This document shows positions 1-11,748 of a stretch of DNA of 64,000 bases, in pieces. Below the pieces are notes generated by a model. The model saw only the letters and a list, made by a program, of their open reading frames with translations, made no database searches and was not told where the DNA came from. The stretch is from positions 20,710,504 to 20,774,503 of the forward strand of contig NC_090741.1 in NCBI RefSeq assembly GCF_036898095.1, in the 5' to 3' direction. Both the position numbers and the translations under genes were made by a program. The stretch's first letter is position 1; each line of letters begins with the position of its first letter. The DNA is from Palaemon carinicauda (lineage: Eukaryota; Arthropoda; Malacostraca; Decapoda; Palaemonidae).

Positions 1-706
1 TTAAGCAAAGAGGAATTATTTGGTAATCTCAGTCTTGTCAGGGGTATGAGGAGAGAGTCGAATATGGAAAGAATTGGTCATTCTTTTCTATACCTCTTCT
101 CGTCTTCCCTTACTGAGTTGGGGCAAGTTGTTGGGTTCTCCGAAAAACTGCTTATAGACGTCTAGGATCCTTCAGTTCGGTATTATGCCTAATTCAAATG
201 GAATGGTAGATTGTCTTTTGAGAATTAACAGGACTCAATTCTATATCCCAATGGTTAAAAAGCTTCGAAGAAAAAACCCGATATTACTTTTTGAAGATTC
301 AAGTAAGCAATGTGTGAAAAATGGATCATCAAACAGCCCGCTAAGCTAGATTAAATAGAAATTTAGCGGTCACCCCCTCTCTATCCATCATTACACATTA
401 CTTTAGTAATGTTTCAGGATTAGTACTGGTTAAAACTGGGAATTAGGAGGGAATACAGTTAATGAATGCTTAGTTCAGTCGTGATATGGCATTTTTTTCC
501 CCCCTGTGTCCTTTTGTATTTGCTACCTCCTTGATCTTTCCCAATATTTGAGTACAAGAGATTTTGACCGAACGAGTCACTTATGTTTGATTTGTAGATA
601 ACAAAGTGATTGTCGACTCGGTAATGCGACATTATTTTTCCTTTAATACCATTATTCATGACAGAAACTGCAGCGTCCAATCATCATCTTAGCTCAAAGT
701 AACTAC

Positions 707-768
<62 letters not shown>

Positions 769-885
769 ATCTATAATGGAAGGTTACTTCCTTAGCCGTA
801 TGACTCTAGTATTTGGGTAATGAAAATGAAGTAGTAAGATTTGGGATAAATTTCACAAGTACACTTTTTGTAACTTGTTATGATA
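1..885 (+). repeat. Left arm of a large inverted repeat
   Basis: This stretch is the reverse complement of 4297-5119 at high identity, and it already matches at base 1, so the arm probably continues beyond the window. It holds a pure T tract (about 710-765) that mirrors the A tract at 4415-4465. It also carries about 55 extra bases near 352-405 that the right arm lacks. Its first 85 bases resemble the middle of repeat R1 (see 20384-21068). A short frame at 459-680 (minus), matched at 4495-4704 (plus), looks like a degenerate coding remnant. A CxxC followed by NGIKGK is faintly like the C-terminal zinc finger of piggyBac-type transposases, but this is weak. The arms could be long TIRs of a DNA element or an inverted segmental duplication. 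Confidence 0.85.
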
Positions 886-3800
886 AATCCTCAAGCACAA
901 ACATGCCAAGTCTCTTTAATGATCGGCTACTAATTTACAGATATACGTAGCACTTACACCCACGGGAAACATTTGAGAAAAACTTCACTATGACTTTATA
1001 TATATTTTGCTTATGCCTTTTTATGCAACATTTGACATCATATACTCTCTAATATCACACACAATGTAATACCCATCCTTTTTCTAATATTGCTTGGGTA
1101 TGTAATGAATAACGTTTTGCAGAATATTGCAACCTAAGAATCAAACTATCCATCAGTGGATATATACATTGGGTCCCGTTTGTGGTTCCTTCACCTTTCA
1201 AGATCCTGACCCATGTCCGTGACATAATTACGACTACAAGAAACTTTCTCCCCACTATTTTCATCCCCTACCACTTTCTATTCCCCCCCCCCCCCCTAAT
1301 AAGCAAAGACAGCTTTAATCACATGAGCTAAGCGATTATTTCTCTCAAAATAAACTGTATATTTTAAGTGAAACTATATACTAAAAATTTCATTCCATCT
1401 ACATTTAAGTTACTTTCTTATCGTTGTCTTAGAAAGTTTATTTATTCATCTATTTATTTTTTGCAACCATGTCCCTCTCTTACATTTCTTCCTTGAAAGG
1501 AAAACGAAGTGACAAAGAAAATTACATAAACGAGAAGCATAAAGACAATGTGTTAAAACAAGAACCCATCGACGTTGTGAAAAATTCTACAATGGTTGTC
1601 GTCTCCGTTTTCACCATGACTATAATTCAAGTAAGCCGGAATTGAGAGCCAAAGAGGTATGAATGCCATGAGAGGCAAAGTGAAAAACTCCGGATGCTAT
1701 TGCAAAAGTTACATATATTCGGCGCAGATACTCTACAAAGAAAAGAAAAAAATACGCTGCTATCGAAAAAAAAAAAAGAAGTGTGACCTTATAAAATGGG
1801 AGAATTGTAAATTTTTATCTGTGTACTTTGATAACATTTTAAAATCATTATCTTTAATTGCAGAGATAGGTAACAACTCACAATGAAATAAACAGGGCAA
1901 AAAAAGCATAACATTGAAATGTATTGGTTGGGCGAAGGGTGTAATTTTGGTGTAGTGAAAATTTGAATAGAGAAAATTTGGTGGGGTGAAAATTTTAAGT
2001 TAAGTGGAAATTTTGTAGGGAGAATTTTCGAGGTGGATTTTTCGGAGAGTGGTGAGTTAGATATTACGGGTCACCGCTCCCGTGATACTGGGAGATGGCC
2101 GGTGCACTTTTCATCGTGTGTAAATCATTCACAGTAAAAACATCTGTGTAAACTGAAATGTGAGATTAGTTCAATGCAACAAGCGCATTTACAGACTGCC
2201 TTCCGCTATAAATCTCTCGGCATGCGTTGCATATTTTCATTGTATGCGTTACATATATTCATTGAATTCCATTTCTGAAATAATATAAGGATATCTCTTA
2301 ATACTATAACATTAGTTCTATGCAACTCACCACTACTGATATACTTCCTAAGTGTACAGTACATGAAACAAAGCGGTGACACAGAATTTTTCGCCACGTA
2401 CAATATTTGTTACTCACTGTTCACAATTCAGTGCATTTTGTGACCAACCTCACTCCAAAAATAAAATGACTGAGTCCCCTACCATATGATAACAGTGAAA
2501 GCTGATCTTAATCATAATTATGATTCTGAGATATGCATGCTATTATGCTTTAGTTTACCGTATAGTAGAATGAAGACTGAATGATATAAGTCCTGGCATC
2601 ACTGGCCGGATAATGTTTAGGGAGACATTTGCGGTAATGAGCGAAATTCTAAGCAACGAGGGAGTGCGCGTGCGCGACCTTTGAACAATTTCATACCCGC
2701 ACCACCGCATCATCACATGGTACGTACCGGTATTTTCTTTCAGTTTCGTGTTTATTTTACACCATGGAAGTTACCAACGTGTTATGCTTTCAGTTTTCGT
2801 TTTTTACTACTACAGGTATTTCATTGTATACATTTACTTATTTGTAAGTATTATATCATTATTGTTTGCCTGATGCGTTTATGGGGGAGGCATTTTCATA
2901 CTCCGATAAATTTTTTACAAGGAATTTTACAATTATAGCGTCAACTCCATTCTTTTTACTCACATTTCTCGATTCTGAAATAGTTTGGAGTGAGAAAATT
3001 CTGAAATTTCTACTCAAATACTTCCTTCAATTTATATCATGGTCTTTTTTTTTACTCCACCTTTTTACTGAAGAAACCATTCCATTTAGAGGATATTGAC
3101 TAAGTTCCAGATTTTACATTCACGCTGAAGTATCAATGGCACATTTCTATTCTTTTTAATAAGCTTGGAAACCCACTTTCAAATGGCATACAGCTTTAAA
3201 AATGGTGGCCAATGAAAACTTAGTTTTGATACTACAGAAACATGCATAGTTTGTCTGCTTACAATAATACTAAAGGAAGCATGTGAAAGGGTTAGTCAGC
3301 ACGAAAGAATGATTAGATATGGATGAAAAAATCTTCTTTACACGCCGTCCTTTCAAAGTAAACTCCTTATACTTTTTATTTTTCCCCTTTGGTAGGGGTC
3401 GTGTAAGCAGTTTATGGACCAGGGGGGGGGGGGGGGTTGGTTTGCTAATGTGCCTATGAAGGGTTCACTCTTTTATCTCAGTGTAACAGGTGTACATACT
3501 CCATACTCATTATTAATTACGCACGTGGCCTAAATGAAAAAAAAAAGGATATTGGCAAAAAGGCGAAATCTATTACAATAGCATACGCATGAACATTGCA
3601 GGAACACATGTTAGCATAATGGGGCATACGTAAGGTAAATTCATAATCGATAACATAAAAAAAGAAAGAAACGAGAAACTGAAAGAAAAACATACAAAGG
3701 AGATGACTAATATTCATCCTTTACCGAAACTCCACATATACTATACAACGGAACAATGTAAATATTCAGCACATATTCAAAGTTGCCTACAGTATACACA

Positions 3801-4296
3801 CACGCAGGCACCTCAGTAGTAGGTGTTAAACAGCTTTTCCATACTCCTGGTGTTAACAACATGATAACCATGCTTTAGGACTTGTATCTTTGTGTGTGTG
3901 TTTTTTTTTTTTTTTTCTCTCCAAGACACTGAATTTCTCGTGAGGTTTTGATACGTAGTTTGAGGTAGCAAGTACCCACCTCTTCTTTAAAGGTTTACTC
4001 AATGAAGTGTGCACCAATGACAGCGTAACATTTGATAGATTTTTATCAGGAAACTCGCATTTAAAATAACATACAATGAAAGTACATGAAATTACAACAT
4101 ATCATATATTGTTATCACATTCTATACCAAATTTCAGGTCATATGGTTTAAATACCAAGGCATTGGAGCAAAAAATTAAATATTTTGTCAGAATTGAATA
4201 GCCGAAAATCACTTAAATTAAACATTTAAACCATATGACCTGAAATTTGGTATGGAATGTGATAACAATATATGATATGTTGTAATTTCATGTACT
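886..4296. other. Loop between the inverted-repeat arms; no gene seen
   Basis: This is AT-rich sequence with only short frames and no recognisable domain. It contains a C tract near 1285-1296, a G tract near 3422-3436, a short (GT)n plus T tract near 3890-3917, and AT-rich stretches with repeated GTGAAAATTT-like words near 1925-2040. I see no transposase. If the flanking arms are TIRs, this would be a non-autonomous or decayed interior. Confidence 0.5.
4081..4296. repeat. 72-bp palindromic hairpin next to the right arm
   Basis: Bases 4081-4152 are the near-perfect reverse complement of 4225-4296, separated by a 72-base loop. The right stem ends exactly where the large right arm (4297) begins, so the boundary of the large repeat coincides with a smaller foldback. 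It could be a MITE or a recombination by-product. Confidence 0.85.
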
Positions 4297-4411
4297 TATC
4301 ATAACAAGTTACAAAAAGTAAACTCGTGAAATTTATCCCAAGTCTTACTACTTCATTTTCATTACCTAAATACTAGTCATACGGCTAAGGAAGTAACCTT
4401 CCATTATAGAT

Positions 4412-4467
<56 letters not shown>

Positions 4468-5119
4468 AGTAGTTACTTTGAGCTAAGATGATGATTGGAC
4501 GCTGCAGTTTCTGTCATGAATAATGGTATTAAAGGAAAAATGATGTCGCATTACCGAGTCGACAATCACTTTGTTATCTACAAATCAAACATAAGTGACT
4601 CGTTCGGTCAAAATCTCTTGTACTCAAATATTGGGAAAGATCAAGGCGGTAGCAAATACAAAAGGTCAGAGGGAAAAAAAAATGCCATATCACGACTGAA
4701 CTAAACATTCATTAACTGTATTCCCTCCTAATTCCCAGTTTTAACCAGTACTAATCCCGAAACATTAATCTAGCTTAGCGGGCTGTTTTATGATCCATTT
4801 TTCACACATTGCTTACTTGAATCTTCAAAAAGTAATATCGGGTTTTTTCTTCGAAGCTTTTTAACCATTGGGATATAGAATTGAGTCCTGTTAATTCTCA
4901 AAAGACAATCTACCATTCCATTTGAATTAGGCATAATACCGAACTGAAGGATCCTAGACGTCTATAAGCAGTTTTTCGGAGAACCCAACAACTTGCCCCA
5001 ACTCAGTAAGGGAAGACGAGAAGAGGTATAGAAAAGAATGACCAATTCTTTCCATATTCGACTCTCTCCTCATACCCCTGACAAGACTGAGATTACCAAA
5101 TAATTCCTCTTTGCTTAAA
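4297..5119 (-). repeat. Right arm of the large inverted repeat
   Basis: This is the reverse complement of 1-885. It carries the A tract (4415-4465), the short frame at 4495-4704 and an antisense R1-like fragment (about 5034-5119). It differs from the left arm by scattered substitutions and by lacking the roughly 55-bp segment, so the arms are not being kept identical and are not a simple assembly artefact. Confidence 0.85.
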
Positions 5120-5250
5120 CGATTTTCATTAATATAAAACGAAGTCAGATCCACGCTGATTTTGGAGAAACTTCCTCTTCGCTTAAACTCCGATTTTGGA
5201 ATAACATACACGATTGCAATACTGGATTCTGTAACAAGTAAGGAATAAAT

Positions 5251-5270
5251 AAGTGTGTGTGTGTGCGTGC

Positions 5271-5305
<35 letters not shown>

Positions 5306-5318
5306 CGTGCGCGCGCGC
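5251..5318 (+). repeat. (GT)n/(GC)n microsatellite
   Basis: Alternating purine-pyrimidine tract of GT interspersed with GC steps. Such tracts favour Z-DNA. The frames that cross it translate to TH/AR repeats and are not genes. Confidence 0.95.
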
Positions 5319-5732
5319 TTGGGTTTGTGTGTGAAGGATATTAGTTGGTAAAGAGTTGACATATGTGGAACTAATTTTCATATATCCCTTAACATACATC
5401 TTTAGTGATAGGGATAACATAAAACATCCACATATCTTTCATTTCATATTCGAAAGTTCGTAAAATAATACGGTAACGGAACATTATAAATAATATGATT
5501 AGCTGTATTGCCGAAGAATAAAGATTAAACTCTTCAATTTCTTAAAGGGATAAAGTAAATGTTTATTGTTTATTGTTTTTTTTTTTTTCATCAATAAAGT
5601 ACACCGTGCACTACAATCGAATAAAATGAAATATATTGTTATTGTTATCATTATTACCGTAAATTTTAATATTGTTACTGATGCTCTAGTTATTGTTATT
5701 ATCAATATAAACAACGCAATAGTGATGTAGTT

Positions 5733-6349
5733 TTGAAATCTTGGCGTACATTTCGCTACTTATTCAAAAAGAAAAAAAAATGGACAGAGAGATGGGTACT
5801 TTCCCATAGGCTTAAATTGAAAGGAATGTGGTCAGGGGGGAGGAGGGCCTCGTTGGTCGACTTCAAGATAACCTTGATAAGGACAAAACCCATCTTACTT
5901 ATTGTGAATACTCTGCCATCACATCAGTATCGCGAAATTGGGCACTGGGTTGTATTTATAATACAGAAAAATCCGGTAGAAAACATTATATTTTTTTTTA
6001 CCCATTGGGGATGCAGCCAAAAGATCATTCGGTATACTTTACTGATTTTCTACGAAGGTACTCTTCCATGAAGTGTTTCATAAATAATATGCGAGTGCAA
6101 AATTACAATTCGGCTTTGTGCGCAATCTTCTGCCTATATTTTACGCATAGCGTAAGTCTAAATAGAGTTTGCGCCGCCCTAAGGAAAATCAGGAAGCATT
6201 TATCCACCACCAACTTAAAGGAAAATGGCGTAGCAGTGTTATTATACTATCTTCTCCATTTAAATTCAAGACCGTGTATGTACATCCGGAAATATACAAA
6301 ACCTGAATTTTCAATGAAGATATGCAAAGTGCTGAAGAAACTTCATTAA
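5733..6349 (+). pseudogene. Degenerate adenain-like cysteine protease (Polinton/adenovirus type)
   Basis: Two overlapping frames together carry the landmarks of the C5 (adenain) protease family. The first frame (to about 5990) has IVNT followed by GHWVVF, with the catalytic-His position at 5943-5945. The second frame has FFYPLGM, where the family usually has an acidic residue before P-x-G. It then has FTDFLRRY and finally VQNYNSALCAIFC, with the Gln and the nucleophile Cys (codon 6119-6121). A frameshift around 5960-6000, near a T tract, separates the halves, and the acidic and Gly positions are substituted, so it cannot be functional as it stands. In Polintons/Mavericks and adenoviruses this enzyme matures capsid proteins. 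No neighbouring capsid, polymerase B, ATPase or Polinton integrase is visible, so the parent element is inferred only. Confidence 0.6.
5771..5857 (+). repeat. Direct repeat, copy 1 (partner at 7101-7182)
   Basis: About 85 bp beginning in an A tract and running through CTTAAATTGAAAGG and a G6 run to GCCTCGT. It recurs at 7101-7182 in the same orientation with about ten differences. Copy 1 overlaps the start of the protease relic, so the two copies flank the relic and the 73-bp array. Confidence 0.85.
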
Positions 6350-6375
6350 AAATGTTTTCCTACCGCTTTTAAGCG

Positions 6376-6830
6376 TGCAAATGTTAGGGTTTCAAATGAA
6401 TGTTTTTAGGCCCAGATTTTTTTCCCACTAAATGCTATGTCTTTATTCACGAAATGTTATTTTGCCGCGCGCAAATGCTAAGGTCAGATATTTTTTCCCA
6501 CTAAATGGTATGTCTTTATTCACGAAATGTTATTTTGCCGCGCGCAAATGCTAGGGTCAGATATTTTTTCCCACTAAATGCTATGTCTTTATTCACGAAA
6601 TGTTATTTTGCCGCGCGCAAATGCTAGGGTCAGATATTTTTTCCCACTAAATGGTATGTCTTTATTCACGAAATGTTATTTTGCCGCGCGCAAATGCTAG
6701 GGTCAGATATTTTTTCCCACTAAATGCTATGTCTTTATTCACGAAATGTTATTTTGCCGCGCGCAAATGCTAGGGTCAGATATTTTTTCCCACTAAATGC
6801 TATGTCTTTATTCACAAAATGTTATTCTAC
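6376..6830 (+). repeat. 73-bp tandem repeat array (about 6 units)
   Basis: The anchor word GCAAATG recurs at 6471, 6544, 6617, 6690 and 6763, exactly 73 bp apart. A diverged half unit lies at the left edge and a decayed end near 6830. Each unit has GCGCGCAAATGCTAGGGTCAG, then a T tract, then CCCACTAAATG. One position alternates C, G, C, G, C, C along the array, which suggests growth by a 146-bp dimer. Confidence 0.95.
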
Positions 6831-6952
6831 ACGTATGCTTCGTATAATAAAAGACACTAAGTTGTAATATGTTTTTTATTACCCATATATGTCAATGAAA
6901 GTGATTATTACCCATATATGCTAATGCAAGCGAAAGGCCTTAAAGCAAATGG

Positions 6953-6954
<2 letters not shown>

Positions 6955-7017
<63 letters not shown>

Positions 7018-7084
7018 GGTGGGGGAGGCGTGTGAACTCGATTGCCTCATGTTGGCACACAAGTGTGTGTGTGTGTGTGTCTCT
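6955..7084 (+). repeat. (GA)n and (GT)n microsatellites
   Basis: Pure (GA)n at about 6955-7012, followed by unique GC-richer sequence, then (GT)n and CT steps at about 7065-7088. No coding content. Confidence 0.95.
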
Positions 7085-7100
7085 CTCTTAGGATTAAAAA

Positions 7101-7182
7101 AAAAAATGCACAGGGAGGTGGGTACTTTTCCGTAGGCTTAAATTGAAAGGATTGTGGTCTGGGGGGAGTAGAGCCTCGTCTG
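7101..7182 (+). repeat. Direct repeat, copy 2 (partner at 5771-5857)
   Basis: Same-orientation copy of the sequence that leads into the protease relic. After it the sequence diverges into (ATA)n and A tracts, so this copy carries no protease sequence. Confidence 0.85.
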
Positions 7183-7239
7183 CATACAAATGCGTGTCTT
7201 ATAATAATAATAATAAAAAAAAAAAGAAAAAAAAAAAAG

Positions 7240-7860
7240 CGTGCTCGGTAGGAACAATGTCACTATGTAGGGGCATGAGTCATCCAGATAGAGGACTCCA
7301 TGCCTGTCGGTGACCACAAACACAGAAAACGCTCCCCTTGGAGGTGGGGTAGCGAGGGAGGGGGAAAGAATGGTGCGTCATTCAGATAGACAACTCCAAG
7401 CCTGCCGGTGACCATAGACACAGGAAACGCCCCCCTCGGGAGGGGGAGGGAGGGGGGAAAGAAACGTCCCCTAGGGAGGGGGGTGTTGGTGGCGGGGGGA
7501 GGGGAAGGGGGGCGGTTTGTTTGTAAACAAAACCTTACTTATAAATCCCCAAACGGACTGAGCAATCCTGACAATGGCCTCAAAAAGTGAGCAATCCTGA
7601 CAATGGCCCCAAAAAAGGGGAAGGGAAGGGGTTGTTTGTAAACAAAACCTTACGTATAAATCCCCAAACGGACTGAGCAATCCTGACAAAGTGAGCAATT
7701 CTGACATTAGCCCCAAAAAGTGAGCAATCCTGACTGAGCAATCCTGACAAGGTGAGCAATCCTGACAATGGCCTCAAAAAGTGAGCAATCCTGACTGAGC
7801 AATCCTGACAAGGTGAGCAATCCTGACATTGGCCTCAAAAAGTGAGTAACTGAGGCATAT
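7240..7860 (+). repeat. Complex of short tandem and direct repeats
   Basis: Two copies of a segment reading CCAGATAG...GACTCCA...GCCTG...GGTGACCA lie at about 7265-7330 and 7380-7432. Two copies of a unit beginning TTTGTTTGTAAACAAAACC lie at about 7517 and 7632. Degenerate reiterations of GAGCAATCCTGACAATGGCC then continue to about 7855. The frames crossing it on the minus strand only translate these repeats. Confidence 0.85.
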
Positions 7861-7864
7861 TTCC

Positions 7865-7974
<110 letters not shown>

Positions 7975-8321
7975 TGTAAATACAGTATATGTATACACAT
8001 AAAATGTATCCATATATGTATATAATGATCTATGTACATATTTATATACAGTATATAATAAAATATACATATGTTTATATATACAGTATGTATCAGGGTC
8101 GCCTTTCCCCTTTGTCCCCAACCATTTTACTCTGTCCGCCCACATACATAACATCCTTATAGTTCGAGTCACATGATACTTTCTCCGTTCAAATATTTTT
8201 CTTGTTTATGGACCTTTGTAAAAGAACATTACGTCTTTATATTATAATAGGAAGTAGCTAAATTAAGTTCTATTCACATGATAAAAACGTTTACTAAAAA
8301 AATTCATATTACTTGAGTTGT

Positions 8322-8785
8322 TTGTCCTTCTCATGGATTTTGTGATACGTGGAACAGTCGGAGATGGTGAGGGAGGATAGGACTGGATGGGTGATACCAA
8401 TATGGCAGACCTATGGTGTGCTGATGATGGTGTTCTCGTTAGCGGAACACCCAAGGATTTGCAATGCTTGCTTACCAGAATGCATGAAATATCATACGAG
8501 GTTGGGCTGAAGATAAATAGAAGAAGGACCGAGGTGATGATAACGGAGTATGCAATGGAAGATGAAATATCATTGGAAGGAGAAAGGATTAATGAGGTAG
8601 AATCATTTAATTATTTAGGAACCATAATCTCCAATGCAGGGTATTTAGAATTAGAGTTTGGTGAAAGATTCAAAAAAGAAAATCAGACAATGGCCTGTTT
8701 AAGTGAAATTAGGAAATCAAATCGCCTGAAATTACACATAAAAATCCTGTTAAATATCAGTTTAGTGAGATCAGTGTTATGCTAT
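8322..8785 (+). pseudogene. RTE-type LINE copy A1, reverse transcriptase fragment (first piece)
   Basis: A 5'-truncated LINE reverse transcriptase. The frame from 8387 has a degenerate FADD catalytic box (WCADDGVLVSG), then LTRMHEISYEVGLKIN and FNYLGTIIS, and ends in LVRSVLCYG. It aligns throughout with copy A2 at 48791-49260, which has FADDVVLVS at the same place. Reverse transcriptase in these elements copies the element RNA at the nicked target. The match to A2 stops at 8787 and resumes at 9958, with an inserted TIR element between. Confidence 0.85.
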
Positions 8786-9951
<1,166 letters not shown>

Positions 9952-9957
9952 GAGGCC

Positions 9958-10200
9958 TTACTCTATGGACATGAGTTATGGTATGAAAATGAAACAATCT
10001 CCTATAGATTTAGTAGATTTGAGAACAAAGCCCTCAGAAGGAAATTGGGAGTTAAATGGCAGGACATAATTAAAAATGCGACTAAGAGAGATTGCTCGAG
10101 TGCCATATGTGGACATCATGATGAGGGTTACATGGAGACGGTTTGGCCATGCTCTTCGCACATCGGAAACACAGGAACATATATATCTTCATCCATTCCT
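9958..10200 (+). pseudogene. RTE-type LINE copy A1, C-terminal piece
   Basis: Continuation of the LINE reading after the TIR insert. LYGHELWYENE and FENKALRRKLGVKWQ match copy A2 at 49250-49345 (WYDKET, FKNKALRRILGVK). The frame at 9946-10215 is therefore a LINE tail joined to TIR sequence and not an independent gene. The LINE ends near 10200, directly against the truncated Gypsy-A interior. Confidence 0.8.
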
Positions 10201-10285
10201 TTATGTAGAAAATAAACAATATTCTTACACACAATAAGTCTCTTACTAACTTTCTTATACACCTCTAAATCAGACGGCCATTCTT

Positions 10286-10994
10286 CTACCTAAATACTAT
10301 TAACATACATTCACGTAACCTTTTAATTTCCACACATTTATCTTGCATTTCTTCCACCTCCTCTTTAGTCAATAGATTATCCTCACTCCTCGTAATATCA
10401 ACCATGCTAACGAAATTCGCCATAAATACACTATTATCTTCTATTACAACTACTTCACATCCATTCTTCAGAAGCAAACCACTACCAATATCAACTGATA
10501 AATCATGCAATCTTAAAAAGTCAATTCCTATCAAAAAACAACTAGGCATCTCATTCTCTCCCATTACAATGAAATTATGTTCCACCTCCATACTTCACAG
10601 TTTTACTTTCAAATGCACTTCTTCCCAAACTAGCAAACTTCCTTTACCTATCCCATGAATTCTCACACTCGTACATTGCCTCTTCACTTCCCAATTGTAC
10701 CGCTCTATTTCCTTGATAACAGACATATTCACTAATGACACTTGCGCACCTGTATCAATTAAACTACAGTATTCATTCTCATTTATACCCACATACGTCA
10801 TCATTCTCCCTTTTACACCATGCATACAAATATTTACTCTCCTATCAATAGGGTCATCATTGTTACACCCATGTTCATCTTCGCTATCTTCCATGCTCAT
10901 ACCACTCAGATTCAAGTCACTCGGACAATCCTCCTTCTCACTCAACAACTTGCAACATCTTTCATTACATTGTAAACTCAAAATATACTCCCTT
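10286..10994 (-). pseudogene. Second retropepsin-like domain of Gypsy-A
   Basis: Downstream of RNase H the minus frame has EYCSLIDTGAQVSLVN, with the catalytic DTG encoded at 10749-10757. It then has HGIGKGSL and, after one in-frame TGA (10595-10597), FLIGIDFLRLHDLSVDIGSG, which is the hydrophobic I/LG-x-DF flap partner typical of retropepsins. It ends with a charged segment (LLTKEEVEEMQ...) like the linker that precedes integrase in Gypsy elements. Retropepsins normally occur once, between Gag and RT, and this element has that one as well (12975-13685). The two domains are strongly diverged, so this is not a recent tandem duplication. Loss of integrase beyond it prevents checking the junction. 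Confidence 0.7.
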
Positions 10995-11303
10995 TCAGTC
11001 TCTCTATTTGCTCGGTACTGCATCGGATGATTCCACCCTCTATTTGCTCGGTACTGCATCGGATGATTCCACCCAAAATACAAATAAACAGTGACACCAT
11101 ACAACATACTTACTACCAACAATACTATCCTCCTCCTTATATGCCATTTCTTTCGATACTTCATTCCTAACACTCATTCTAAGCTCATCTACACTAGCAG
11201 GTATATCCCTATTCAAACCCTTCAATTTAAACTTATTTAGCCCACACAAAATACATTTATACACCATATCTTCCCCTTCAAAACTTTGTACCACCTCTAA
11301 ATC
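10995..11303 (-). pseudogene. Linker after RNase H, possible OTU-like domain remnant
   Basis: Minus-strand reading after RNase H gives MVYKCILCGLNKFKL, then PASVDELRMSVRNEVSKE and, in another frame, VVSMLYGVTVYLYFGWN and EYILSLQCNE. The pattern of an LR-x3-V helix, then a hydrophobic strand 'LYGVTVYLYF', then 'I-x-LQ' resembles OTU-type cysteine proteases, but the expected catalytic Cys and His boxes are not convincingly present. A 36-bp tandem duplication (11004-11039 and 11040-11074) repeats GWNHPMQYRANR. At least one frameshift lies near 11130-11170. It could equally be an unrelated pol linker. Confidence 0.4.
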
Positions 11304-11748
11304 TTACGGCAATCTTTCAAAATTACTATCATTCTTGCTACTACCTTCTATCTTACCATGCATTCTTGACATCGCATCTGCTATTAGGTTCTTACTCCCA
11401 GGTAAAAATTCGAGCTTAAAGTCAAATTCATTCAAATCCTCTATTGTCCTCGCAACCGTAGCATTTACAGACTCTTTCCTAATCATGTACACTAGGGGCT
11501 GATGGTCAGTACGCACAATAAATTTCACACCATACAAAAATACCTTCAACGCTTTCATGCAAAATCTTATCGCAGCCAGTTCCCTTTTAATCCTGGAATA
11601 CTTTCACTCAGCCTTATTAAATTCTTTACTTACATACGCTATCACTCTCAACTGTTCATCTCCATTTATTCTTTGCATTTGAACCACGCAACCACCCATA
11701 CTAATCCCACTAGCATCCGTATATAACTCTAGCATACTCGCATGCTCA
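11304..11748 (-). pseudogene. RNase H domain of Gypsy-A pol
   Basis: Minus-strand frames give LYTDASG (first catalytic Asp), KRELAAIRF (catalytic Glu), FIVRTDHQPLVY (Asp) and NLIADAMSR (final Asp). This is the order of the Gypsy RNase H that degrades the RNA of the RNA-DNA hybrid. A frameshift near 11750-11770 separates it from RT, and a TGA lies near 11609. The longest clean piece is 11304-11558. Confidence 0.85.

Noticed and set aside
459..4704. 73-codon frame present in both inverted-repeat arms as a functional gene
   Set aside because: Both copies lack a strong start and end in different residues after a shared core. A decayed transposase tail is possible but unproved.
6376..6830. CRISPR array
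   Set aside because: Units are contiguous 73-bp tandem repeats without unique spacers, and the sequence is animal DNA.
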